Of a stretch of 64,000 nucleotides of DNA, positions 39,649-47,825 are shown piece by piece. Within the stretch, counting starts at the first letter, position 1, and each line of letters begins with the position of its first letter. Position numbers and translations under genes: made by a program. Under the pieces are notes generated by a model. The model was not told the origin of the DNA, ran no database searches, and saw only the letters and a program-made list of their open reading frames with translations. Source of the stretch: Gammaproteobacteria bacterium (GTDB lineage Bacteria > Pseudomonadota > Gammaproteobacteria > Xanthomonadales > Wenzhouxiangellaceae); the NCBI GenBank assembly GCA_003565625.1, contig PXBD01000050.1, positions 1 to 64,000 of the forward strand, written 5' to 3'.

Positions 39649-40628
39649 GGCGCCAGGAAATGAATGTCCGGCCCGGCCCGCACGATGATTTCTTCGGTCG
39701 GATCGAGCTCGAATTCCTGGCCGTCAAGACAGAACGTATTCAGCCCGCGCAGCCGCAACTGGCCGGTCCGACCGCTCAGGTAGCCGGTGCCGGGCTGCCA
39801 GCCGTCACGGAAACGTCCCCGCAGAAGCCTCGGCAGGCGTCCCCAGAAGCGATGCGCGGATGCACTGACGGCGGTCACGCGCAGGGCGCCCTGGCCGCGT
39901 TTCGCGTAGGGATCGAGCCAGCCCTCGGCATGCTCCAGCGAGGTTGCGATGAGCAGGCGCAGCGAGCCCTGGAGTGAACCCAGCGATTCGGCGTCGACGC
40001 GCGCCTGCGGTGGCTCGAAATGATAGCGCCCAACCATGCCCAGCAGCGCGAGCTGAGCCACCCGCCAGGCCGACGAGGGGTGACCGGTGCGCAGCCAGCC
40101 GCGGTGGCGGGTGCGGTAGCGATGACAGTCCCGGATTACATGATCAACCAGGGCTGCGGCAACGAAGAAGCCATACAGCGGGGCAGGCAGGTGAGGATGG
40201 GTAATGGCAAGCACGGGACGTGACGCCACCCGCCAGCCCTGCGGCCGGGTCAGGGCACGCTCCAGCAACTGGTCCAGACGCCGGTCGGTGCCCAGGTCAC
40301 GAGCGGTAAAGTTGGTTCGCCCACCGCCCAGGGCGAGGACTTTCGGCGGCGAGTTCCAGCTGTTCCCGGCCAGCGCGGAGGCAAGGGCCTGCAGGGTGCC
40401 GTCACCGCCAATCACGACCAGTGTCTGAGCCTCCCGGGGAGCGTTTTCGCTCAAAACTCCGGCGATATCTTCCGGTTCTGCGACCACATGAACGGGTATG
40501 CCGGTCGCGGCCGCCCGCCGCTGAATGGAATCAAGCTGACCTTTGCCGTTGACTCGAAAGCTGCGCGGGTTGACGAGGATACGGGTAACCGGGGCTACCG
40601 TACGGCCGGTGGCATTGTCTGAGGTCAA
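39645..40628 (-). CDS. Diacylglycerol/sphingosine-kinase family lipid kinase
   Basis: About 327 residues. The DAGK catalytic domain (COG1597, LCB5/DAGK) shows ILVNPRSFRVNGKG at the nucleotide site, the phosphate-binding VVIGGDGTLQALASALAG, and VLALGGGRTNFTARDLG. Members phosphorylate diacylglycerol, ceramide or sphingoid bases. It overlaps the Tam41-like gene by 4 bp, so the pair could turn a lipid alcohol into its CDP-activated form. The start is uncertain: TTG 40628 gives a family-like N-terminus, and GTG 40649 is an alternative; neither has a good Shine-Dalgarno. A hairpin (GCGCGGC/GCCGCGC, 40684-40701) overlaps the upstream stop. Confidence 0.78.
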   Translation of the reverse strand: MTSDNATGRTVAPVTRILVNPRSFRVNGKGQLDSIQRRAAATGIPVHVVAEPEDIAGVLSENAPREAQTLVVIGGDGTLQALASALAGNSWNSPPKVLALGGGRTNFTARDLGTDRRLDQLLERALTRPQGWRVASRPVLAITHPHLPAPLYGFFVAAALVDHVIRDCHRYRTRHRGWLRTGHPSSAWRVAQLALLGMVGRYHFEPPQARVDAESLGSLQGSLRLLIATSLEHAEGWLDPYAKRGQGALRVTAVSASAHRFWGRLPRLLRGRFRDGWQPGTGYLSGRTGQLRLRGLNTFCLDGQEFELDPTEEIIVRAGPDIHFLAP

Positions 40629-40690
40629 GGCGGCGCGCGTTTGCGACACTGGAGAATCGCAGCCGAATGGAGCGAGCCAGCGTGCGCGGC

Positions 40691-41761
40691 TCAGGCCGCG
40701 CGGCTGGCCCGCCAGGTCGAGATTGCCGAGTCGGCAGGGCGCACGGCCCGGGCCCGGCGGAACAGCGTGGCTACGACCCGGAAATAATTGTCGTGACAGG
40801 CTGCAGCGTAGGGTGAGTCGGGCCCGAAGTGCTGGATCAGGCGGCGATGGGCCTGGCCCATGTTGTGATAGGGCAGCCCCGGAAACAGGTGATGCAGGGC
40901 ATGGTAGCGAAGCCCGACCGGAAACAGCCACACCGTCAGCCAGGTCTGGCCGGTGATGTTGACCGAATCCTCCAGCTGTTCCAGGTGCGACATTGCGTCA
41001 CCGCGGCGCGAGTAGCTGTGCGCGGCCAGGTTACGGACCCAGTTCAGACCCAGGGTCCAGGCGTGCAGGGCCCAGGCCATCAGCCAGTGGACCGGCTCTA
41101 CCGGGCCCAGCAAGGTCAGGCCCAGCCAGAATGCGATCCAGGCAAAAGTCAGCCACTCGACCAGCAGCAGATGGGCTTTCTCCTTGTTCGGAAAGGGCTT
41201 CTCGTAATAGGGGTTGGAGACATAGGCCGAACCCCGGCGCAACAGCCAGCGGCGCCAGGCCGGGTGTAGCTGCGATACGGGGCCGGCGATGCCAAAGCGC
41301 AGCAACGCCAGCAGCGACAGGACCGGAATCTGCAGCATGTAGCGCACCGTTTCCCGCAGGGGAGCCGCCGCCAGCGGGAGGTACTCGCCGTCTCGTGGAG
41401 TGCCGAAATGAGCCCGCGAGTGGTGTTCGATATGATTCCGGTACAGAATCCACGGCATCAGCAGCGGGATACCGACCAGCAGGTTCCAGGCGCGCTTGAA
41501 GCCGGTGAGTTGGCCACGCGGCATATGTATGATTTCGTGCATAAAGGTGCCGGCACGGTAAAAGGCCACCCCGGCGACCAGCCCGGCCAGTATCTGGGTC
41601 AGGGACCAGGCGGGCTGGGTGAAATACAGCCAGGTCGCGGTCCAGGCCACGGCCGCGCTCAGCAGCAGGTCCAGCCAGTAGACGGAGGCGCTGTGCGTAA
41701 ACAGGTCCGAAACCTGTCCATGGGCTTCGCGAATCCACTGTTTCTGGGCCGTTGCATCCAT
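40691..41761 (-). CDS. Membrane fatty acid desaturase/hydroxylase family protein
   Basis: A 356-residue integral membrane di-iron enzyme with three histidine boxes: HEIIHM, HIEHHSRAHFG and HALHHLFPGLPYHN (H-x-x-H-H). Several TM helices surround them. The family includes acyl-lipid desaturases, and sphingolipid desaturases/hydroxylases share the boxes. Start ATG 41761 has AAGGAG 9 bases upstream. It heads the seven-gene minus-strand lipid operon and is divergent from the sulfotransferase operon across 116 bp. Whether its substrate is a glycerolipid or a ceramide is open. Confidence 0.85.
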   Translation of the reverse strand: MDATAQKQWIREAHGQVSDLFTHSASVYWLDLLLSAAVAWTATWLYFTQPAWSLTQILAGLVAGVAFYRAGTFMHEIIHMPRGQLTGFKRAWNLLVGIPLLMPWILYRNHIEHHSRAHFGTPRDGEYLPLAAAPLRETVRYMLQIPVLSLLALLRFGIAGPVSQLHPAWRRWLLRRGSAYVSNPYYEKPFPNKEKAHLLLVEWLTFAWIAFWLGLTLLGPVEPVHWLMAWALHAWTLGLNWVRNLAAHSYSRRGDAMSHLEQLEDSVNITGQTWLTVWLFPVGLRYHALHHLFPGLPYHNMGQAHRRLIQHFGPDSPYAAACHDNYFRVVATLFRRARAVRPADSAISTWRASRAA

Positions 41762-41774
41762 GCGGACTCCTTGA

Positions 41775-41862
41775 GATCTGACAGCGCGGCGAGACAGCAT
41801 AGAATTATACTCGCTCGGACCTGCTGCATCGTGTCAGCGGTTCCGCCGCGGCGTGTCAGATC
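41775..41862. promoter_or_regulatory. Divergent control region with 9-bp inverted repeat
   Basis: GATCTGACA (41775-41783) and TGTCAGATC (41854-41862) are perfect inverted copies, each about 14 bp from the start codon of the gene it faces; a third TGTCAG is at 41832-41837. As a result both divergent mRNAs would carry TGTCAGATC just before the start region. Between them, the minus strand has a perfect TATAAT at 41809-41804, suited to the desaturase operon, though without a good -35. Confidence 0.45.
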
Positions 41863-41877
41863 ACCTAAAATGGACAG

Positions 41878-42774
41878 ATGAATCGTTTACGCTTGTACCG
41901 CGCCGGCATCTGGGCGCTTACCGCGCCGCTGCCGAAGCAACGGCGCAAGGCGCTGCGCCATCGCATGCGGGCCGGTCTGGATAACCGTCGGGTACTGGCC
42001 GCTGATCTGCTTGTGCTCTCGCGCGCCAAAAGCGGACGCACGTGGCTGCGCGCGATCCTGTCGCGGTTGTACCAGCAGCGTTACGGCCTGGCTGAGCAGC
42101 AGCTGCTCGAGTATGACAACTTTCATCGCCAGGCCGGCGAGATTCCGGTGGTTGCCATGACCCACGGCCACTATCTCGACCGACTGGCCGGGCACTCACG
42201 CCATGGCAAACGGCTCAAGTCCATGCCGGTGGTTTTCCTGCTGCGTGATCCGCGCGATATCGCTGTCTCGGAGTATTTCCAGTCCACCCGTCGGGCCAGT
42301 GCCTACAAACGCGAACTTTACGAGGTCGACGACGGGGCCTCAATGTTCGCTTTCGTCATGCGCTCGCCGCTGGGGCTGCCCGCGATTTGTGACTACCTGA
42401 ATTTCTGGCACCGGGAGCTGGATGAATGGCACCGCGTCTACCGGCTTTTTTATGAAACCCTGCGCGCCGACACCGAGGCTGAACTGACCCGCCTGCTGGG
42501 CTTTCTGGGCCAGTCTTTCAGCGCCTCGGAGATCGCGGCGGCGGTCGAGTTCACCTCGTTTGCCGCTCTCAAGCGCAAGGAGCGCGACAACTACTTCCAC
42601 AACAGCCGTCTGCAGGCGGCCAATGTCGAAGACCCGGATTCCTACAAGGTCCGGCGCGGCAAAGTAGGCGGCTACCGCGACTATTTCGACGACGCCGAGC
42701 TCGAACGCATAGACGCGTTTGTCGCCGAACGCCTGGACGAGGACCTCGTGGGCCGGTTTTTTTCGGCTGATTGA
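41878..42774 (+). CDS. PAPS-dependent sulfotransferase
   Basis: A 298-residue sulfotransferase-domain protein. The 5'-phosphosulfate-binding loop is VLSRAKSGRTWLRAIL, the 3'-phosphate-binding segment is VVFLLRDPRDIAVSEYF, and the late RRGKVGGYRDYF corresponds to the conserved R-K-G-x-x-G-x-W/Y-x motif. Such enzymes move sulfate from PAPS to hydroxyls of sugars or lipids. It leads a five-gene plus-strand operon for surface carbohydrate and nonulosonate synthesis and ends 1 bp before the next start. A sulfated surface glycan or glycolipid is the natural inference. Confidence 0.82.
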   Translation: MNRLRLYRAGIWALTAPLPKQRRKALRHRMRAGLDNRRVLAADLLVLSRAKSGRTWLRAILSRLYQQRYGLAEQQLLEYDNFHRQAGEIPVVAMTHGHYLDRLAGHSRHGKRLKSMPVVFLLRDPRDIAVSEYFQSTRRASAYKRELYEVDDGASMFAFVMRSPLGLPAICDYLNFWHRELDEWHRVYRLFYETLRADTEAELTRLLGFLGQSFSASEIAAAVEFTSFAALKRKERDNYFHNSRLQAANVEDPDSYKVRRGKVGGYRDYFDDAELERIDAFVAERLDEDLVGRFFSAD

Positions 42775-42775
42775 C

Positions 42776-44116
42776 ATGGGGCCGCTGATCCTTCCCTGCG
42801 AGACCCGGGTTCGGGAGTTCGACGCCAAGCTGTTGCTGGCACTGGTGGCCGCGACCAGCGGCCGCCGGGCGATTGTCGGCAGCAAAAAGCCGCTGGATCT
42901 GCGCCTGGCAATGATCGAACCCGGGGTCTATGTCGGCAAAAGCGTGACCGCTCGCAGCCGCCACAATCTCCAGCTGGCGCGGGCCTGCGGTCACGCCGTG
43001 GCGCTGTGGGACGAAGAAGGCCTGGTCTGGGCCTCGCGCGAGGTCTACTGGAAAACAAAGGTGGATGCCGAAACGCTGAATACTCCGGACTTGCTGATCG
43101 CCTGGGGTGAGGAAAACGCGCAGGCCTGGTCCGACCATCCAGGGTATGGCGGGCCGCCGATCCAGGTCCTGGGCAATCCGCGGACTGATCTGCTCGCGCC
43201 TCGTCTGCGACCCCTGTTTGCCGACGAAGTGGAGTCCATCCGGCGCCAGCACGGCCGTTTTGTGCTGATCAACACCAACTTCTCGCGCGTCAACCACGTC
43301 CAGCCGCGCCAGAACCGTCATCTCAAGTGGTTGCGCGAGCAACGCCCGAATGACCCCAGGGGCGGTTTCGCGGCCCACAAGTACGCTCTTTTCCAGGCGT
43401 TTTGCCAGATGCTGCCCGAGCTGTCCCGGCGCCTGCCGGAGGTCGAGTTTGTCATTCGCCCCCATCCCAGCGAGAAGCGCTCGACCTGGGACGCGCTGGC
43501 TGCCCAACTGGACAACCTGCACGTAGCCCAGCACGGCAACGTGGTGGCCTGGCTGCTGGCCTGCGACGGTCTGATTCACAACGGCTGTACCACCGCGGTC
43601 GAGGCCTTTCAGCTTGGCCGATCTGCGTTGGCCTATCGCCCGGTGCGCTCCGAGACCTATGACCATCCGCTGCCCAACGGGATCAGCCTGTCCTGTGCCA
43701 GTCTCGAGGAACTGGTCGAGGAGTGTCGCGCGCTGACCCTCGACCGGGAGGCGACATTTGCCCGCCAGGCCGACGGTGGCGGCAGGCATCTCATGGCCCG
43801 GGCCATTGCCGGCCTGGACACATCGACCCTGGCGGCTGAGCGGATCAGTGCGGCTGTGGCCGAGTTGGCGCCGGCACAGGCCGGCCGACGCGGTTTGATC
43901 GGCCCGGTTTTGCGCCTGCGAAGAGCAATCCGGATGGTCGAGGAACGCCTGCCGGGAACCGCCAATTACCGCCCCTACCTGGCCCACATGTTTCCTGATA
44001 TCAGTCTGGCGGAAGCGCGCGGCCGGCTTGTCGAACTTGGCCGCTGCCTTGGGCTGGAACGGCTGCCGGAGCTGATCGAGCTCGAACCCAACGTGTTCCG
44101 CCTGCAGCCGCCATGA
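42776..44116 (+). CDS. Surface carbohydrate biosynthesis protein (TIGR04396-like)
   Basis: A 446-residue protein resembling the surf_polysacc family, whose members occur in polysaccharide and nonulosonate clusters. It has a GT-B-like feel: ILPCETRVREFDAKLLLA at the start, IQVLGNPRTDLL, VLINTNFSRVNH, EFVIRPHPSEKR and GLIHNGCTTAVEAFQLG, the last being typical of glycosyl/CDP-glycerol transferase-like C-domains. The exact reaction is unknown to me. ATG 42776 follows the sulfotransferase stop by 1 bp; 43 bp separate it from the oxidoreductase. Confidence 0.72.
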   Translation: MGPLILPCETRVREFDAKLLLALVAATSGRRAIVGSKKPLDLRLAMIEPGVYVGKSVTARSRHNLQLARACGHAVALWDEEGLVWASREVYWKTKVDAETLNTPDLLIAWGEENAQAWSDHPGYGGPPIQVLGNPRTDLLAPRLRPLFADEVESIRRQHGRFVLINTNFSRVNHVQPRQNRHLKWLREQRPNDPRGGFAAHKYALFQAFCQMLPELSRRLPEVEFVIRPHPSEKRSTWDALAAQLDNLHVAQHGNVVAWLLACDGLIHNGCTTAVEAFQLGRSALAYRPVRSETYDHPLPNGISLSCASLEELVEECRALTLDREATFARQADGGGRHLMARAIAGLDTSTLAAERISAAVAELAPAQAGRRGLIGPVLRLRRAIRMVEERLPGTANYRPYLAHMFPDISLAEARGRLVELGRCLGLERLPELIELEPNVFRLQPP

Positions 44117-44159
44117 CTGGCGTCAGAGTATTCCATTCCCTCTTGAACAGGACCAAGCA

Positions 44160-45224
44160 ATGACCGCGGTGAAGATCATAGGCGCCGGATCGATCGGCAA
44201 TCATCTGGCCCACGGGGCCCGTCAGCTGGGCTGGTCGGTGACCATGACCGATGTCGATGCCGGCGCCCTGGAGCGCACCCGCAGCGACATCTATCCGGGT
44301 CGCTACGGACACTGGGACGACGCCATCAGGTTGGCCTCACCAGAGCAGACGCTGGGCGAGGCCTTCGACGTGGTGGTGATCGGGACACCGCCCGACAGTC
44401 ACATCCCGCTGGCAGTCGACGCCATCGAGGCGGCATCGCCGGCCGTTGTGCTGATCGAGAAACCGCTTTGTCCGCCCGAACTGGGCCCGTGCAAGACCCT
44501 GCAGGAGGCGGCTGTGGCCGCTGGCGCCCGGGTACTCGTCGGCTATAACCATCGTCTGACCCGGCATACCCAGGTGGCATCCGAGTGGCTGGCCGAGCAC
44601 TGCATTGGCGAAATCACCACCATTCGGGCGATGACCCGGGAACATTGGGGCGGTATTTTTGCCGCCCATCCGTGGCTGGCCGGTCCGGCCGACAGCTACC
44701 TGGGTTTTACCGCTCGCGGTGGCGGCGCGCTGCTGGAACACAGTCATGCGGTCAACATCTGGCAATATTTCGCGGCCATCGCCGGCGCCGGGCGGATCTG
44801 CGAGGTCTCTTGCATGCTCGACGAGGTGGAGCGCGAAGGGGCGGCCTACGATCGCATCGCGCAGCTTGCGGTGCGCACCGGGCATGGACTGGTCGGCACC
44901 ATTGTGCAGGATGTCGTGACCCGGCCGGCGCGCAAGTGGGCGCGGGTCGAGGGAACCGAAGGATACCTGGAGTGGCAGGTCAGCGTCGACCCGGATCACG
45001 ACCTGGTCCGATGCGTCCGCCACGATGGAGACAAGCGCGAGGAATGGGTCAACAAAACCAGACCGGACGACTTTCGCGGCGAGTTGGAGCACGTCGACCG
45101 ACTCTTGCGTGAGCCCGAGTTGCCGTCACCGATTGACCTGGAGGCCGGCATGGCGACCATGCAGGTGCTTGTGGCGGCACTGATTTCTGCGCGCGAGGGT
45201 CGCGTGGTCCGGGTCGAGGGCTGA
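44160..45224 (+). CDS. Gfo/Idh/MocA family sugar dehydrogenase
   Basis: A 354-residue NAD(P)-dependent oxidoreductase. The N-terminal Rossmann fold starts KIIGAGSIGNHLAHGARQLG, VVVIGTPPDSHIPLA and VLIEKPLCPPELG (the EKP motif with catalytic lysine) follow, and LVGYNHRLTRH and GGGALLEHSHAVNIW belong to the C-terminal substrate domain. In glycan clusters these enzymes oxidise or reduce nucleotide sugars. It may modify the sugar made or used by the NeuA/NeuB-type pair immediately downstream (3-bp gap). Substrate unknown. Confidence 0.85.
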   Translation: MTAVKIIGAGSIGNHLAHGARQLGWSVTMTDVDAGALERTRSDIYPGRYGHWDDAIRLASPEQTLGEAFDVVVIGTPPDSHIPLAVDAIEAASPAVVLIEKPLCPPELGPCKTLQEAAVAAGARVLVGYNHRLTRHTQVASEWLAEHCIGEITTIRAMTREHWGGIFAAHPWLAGPADSYLGFTARGGGALLEHSHAVNIWQYFAAIAGAGRICEVSCMLDEVEREGAAYDRIAQLAVRTGHGLVGTIVQDVVTRPARKWARVEGTEGYLEWQVSVDPDHDLVRCVRHDGDKREEWVNKTRPDDFRGELEHVDRLLREPELPSPIDLEAGMATMQVLVAALISAREGRVVRVEG

Positions 45225-45227
45225 GCC

Positions 45228-46331
45228 ATGCGTTCGGGATTGCGCATTCTCGTTGTGGTTCCGGCCCGCGGCGGCAGCAAGGGCGTGCCGCTGAAAAACC
45301 TCCATCCGCTTGCCGGCAAGCCGCTGTTGGCCCACACCGCTGAACTGCTGCAGCGCCTGCCCTGGGTCGATCGCGCGGTGGTCTCGACCGATCATTTGCT
45401 GATCCGGGAGACTGCCGTCGAGGCCGGGCTGGAGGTGCCCTTCATGCGACCCGAGGCGCTGTCAGGCGACCGCATTGGCGACGTGGACGTGCTCGCTCAT
45501 GCCCTGGCCGCTTCCGAAGCCGATGACGGTCAGCGCTACGATCTGGTCGTGATGCTGCAGCCGACCTCACCGCTGCGGCGCGCGCAGGAGGTCACCGCTG
45601 CCGTCGACAAGCTCATTAAGGATGGTCTGGACAGCGTCTGGACGGTCAGCCCGACCGACCTGAAAGCGCATCCACTCAAGCAGTTGGTGGTCGATGACCA
45701 CGGCCGCCTGGACTATTTTGATCCGCGCGGTGCCGATATCATCGCCCGGCAACAGCTCGCGCCGGTGTACCACCGCAACGGCGTGGCCTACGTCGTGCGT
45801 CGCCAGGTGCTCGAGGCCGGTCGCCTGATGGGCGAGCGCAGCGGTGCACTGATCCTCGGCGATGTGCCGATCAGTATCGACAGCCTGGCAGACTTCGAGC
45901 GCGCCGAGGCGCTGCTGGAAGAATCCACTCCGGCCCACAGTGCGCCGGACGATACCCGGCCCCGCCCGCGCAAGCTGGTGGTTGATATCGACGGCGTGAT
46001 TGCCCAGGCCCGGCCAGAGCTAGACTATGCTGCGGCCGAGCCGATGCGCGATAATATCCAAAGAATCAAAGCGCTTTTTGATGCTGGCTGCCACATTACT
46101 CTTTTCACCGCGCGCGGGTCCGGCACCGGCCGGGACTGGTCGGAGACCACGCGAGGGCAGCTGCAGGAATGGGGCGTGCGCTACCATGAGCTACGCTTTG
46201 GCAAGCCGGCAGCGGATTTCTATATTGACGATCGTCTGGTGACCCTGAGTCACGTGCTGGCCCTGTGCGGCCAGCCGGACCCGGTAAGCTGCAGCCGCCA
46301 AAAATCTGAGCCGAACGGGAGTGAACCATGA
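45228..46331 (+). CDS. CMP-nonulosonate synthetase fused to a HAD phosphatase-like domain
   Basis: A 367-residue bifunctional protein. Residues 1-235 are an acylneuraminate cytidylyltransferase (VVPARGGSKGVPLKNL, VVSTDHLLI, MLQPTSPLRRAQEV, YHRNGVAYVV), activating a nonulosonic acid with CTP. Residues about 245-345 are a HAD domain with KLVVDIDGVIA (D-x-D nucleophile), ITLFTARGSGTGRDW, GKPAADFYIDDR, resembling capsule-locus HAD phosphatases. A phosphatase joined to the synthetase would suit a pathway with a 9-phosphate intermediate such as Kdn. It overlaps the NeuB-type gene by 4 bp (ATGA). Confidence 0.82.
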   Translation: MRSGLRILVVVPARGGSKGVPLKNLHPLAGKPLLAHTAELLQRLPWVDRAVVSTDHLLIRETAVEAGLEVPFMRPEALSGDRIGDVDVLAHALAASEADDGQRYDLVVMLQPTSPLRRAQEVTAAVDKLIKDGLDSVWTVSPTDLKAHPLKQLVVDDHGRLDYFDPRGADIIARQQLAPVYHRNGVAYVVRRQVLEAGRLMGERSGALILGDVPISIDSLADFERAEALLEESTPAHSAPDDTRPRPRKLVVDIDGVIAQARPELDYAAAEPMRDNIQRIKALFDAGCHITLFTARGSGTGRDWSETTRGQLQEWGVRYHELRFGKPAADFYIDDRLVTLSHVLALCGQPDPVSCSRQKSEPNGSEP

Positions 46332-47824
46332 CCAAGATCTTTCATGATCTCCACATCTTCGAGATGGCCAACAACCACCAGGGGAGCGTGGAGCACGGCT
46401 TGCGCATCATTGATGCAGCCGCCCAGCTGGCACGCGAGCACCGGGTGCGCACCGCCGTCAAGCTCCAGTTCCGCGAGCTCGACAGTTTCATTCATCCGGA
46501 AGCGCGCGGCCGCGACGACATCATGCATATCCCGCGCTTTGAAAGCACGCGCCTGGATGAAGGTGAATTCCGGCAGCTGGTGGAGGCGACCCGGGCGGCC
46601 GGTTTGCTCAGCGTGGCGACGCCGTTTGACGAGGCTTCTGTCGGGTTGTGTCAGGCGCTTGGGGTCGAGGTAATCAAGGTCGCCAGCTGTTCGGCAACCG
46701 ATTGGCCCCTGCTGGAAGAGATCGCGCGCGCTGGCCGGCCGGTAATTGCCTCCACCGGTGGGTTGTCGATCTATGACATCGACAACCTGGTTACTTTCCT
46801 GCACAAGCGGGTGCCGGCCCTGGCCGTGATGCACTGCGTATCGCTGTACCCGACCCCGCCCGAGCAGCACGCGATGAACTTCATGGCGCGCATGGTCCGG
46901 CGCTATCCCTACGTCACGATCGGCTATTCCGGCCATGAGGCGCCCGACAATACTGAGGTTGTCATGGTGGCCGTGGCCAAGGGCGCCCGACTCCTGGAGC
47001 GTCACTTTGGCGTGGAAACCGACCAGATTTCGCTCAACAAGTACTCCATGAACCCGGAGCAGGCTGGAGCCTGGATTGCCGCGGCCCAGCGCGCCCGCGC
47101 CATTGCCGGGATCGACGATGACAAGCATGTCAGTCAGGGCGAGCAGGAATCGCTGCTCCAGCTGCAGCGTGGAGTGTTTGCCCGACGCCCGATCCGTCAG
47201 GGCGAGGACATCACTGCCGAAGACGTATTTTTCGCGATGCCGTGTCGCGAGGGTCAGCTGACCTCGGGGGAGTTCGGGCAGTACCGCGCCCACTTTGTGG
47301 CCGCTCGCGACTATGCCGAAAACGAGGCCTTGTTCGAGCATGCCCAGGCCGATCCCTATACCCAGGTTCGCGGTATCCTGCACGATGCCAAGGGCCAGCT
47401 CTACGAGGCCGGCATCGCCCTGGGCGACGAGATCAGCATTGAAATTTCCCACCACTACGGTATTGACCGGTTTCGGGAAACCGGCTGCGTGCTGATCAAC
47501 TCGATCAACCGCGAGTACTGCAACAAGTTCCTGATCATGCTGCCAGGGCAGAAGCACCCGCACCACAAGCACAAGGCCAAGGAAGAAACCTTCCACTTGC
47601 TGTGGGGCGACCTGGAGGTGGATCTGGAAGGCGATCTCATCCACCTCAAGCCCGGCGACAAGCTGCTCGTCGAGCGCGACCAGTTGCACGCCTTTCGAAC
47701 CCGGACAGGCTGCGTGTTCGCCGAGATTTCAACCCGCTCGATTCGCAGCGACTCCTACTACGCCGATGAATCGATCGCCCGGATGGACCCGATGGAACGC
47801 AAGACGATTGTTGAGAGCTGGTAG
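46328..47824 (+). CDS. NeuB-type nonulosonate synthase with SAF and cupin domains
   Basis: A 498-residue protein in three parts. Residues 1-270 form the NeuB TIM barrel condensing PEP with a hexose (EMANNHQGSVEHGLR, VKLQFRELDSF, VIASTGGLSIYDIDNL, TIGYSGHEAPDN). Residues about 285-345 are a SAF-like substrate domain (RRPIRQGEDITAEDVFFAMP). Residues about 400-480 are a cupin (GQKHPHHKHKAKEETFHLLWG...KPGDKLLVERDQLHAF), not part of usual sialate synthases. No NeuC epimerase or aminotransferase is adjacent, so a Kdn-like product is as likely as a sialic acid. It ends 1 bp from the convergent spt gene. Confidence 0.85.
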   Translation: MTKIFHDLHIFEMANNHQGSVEHGLRIIDAAAQLAREHRVRTAVKLQFRELDSFIHPEARGRDDIMHIPRFESTRLDEGEFRQLVEATRAAGLLSVATPFDEASVGLCQALGVEVIKVASCSATDWPLLEEIARAGRPVIASTGGLSIYDIDNLVTFLHKRVPALAVMHCVSLYPTPPEQHAMNFMARMVRRYPYVTIGYSGHEAPDNTEVVMVAVAKGARLLERHFGVETDQISLNKYSMNPEQAGAWIAAAQRARAIAGIDDDKHVSQGEQESLLQLQRGVFARRPIRQGEDITAEDVFFAMPCREGQLTSGEFGQYRAHFVAARDYAENEALFEHAQADPYTQVRGILHDAKGQLYEAGIALGDEISIEISHHYGIDRFRETGCVLINSINREYCNKFLIMLPGQKHPHHKHKAKEETFHLLWGDLEVDLEGDLIHLKPGDKLLVERDQLHAFRTRTGCVFAEISTRSIRSDSYYADESIARMDPMERKTIVESW

Positions 47825-47825
47825 C

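Noticed and set aside
40684..40701. Hairpin at the desaturase stop as a terminator
   Set aside because: The stem is good (GCGCGGC/GCCGCGC), but no T-run follows on the minus strand and the downstream kinase gene appears to share the transcript.
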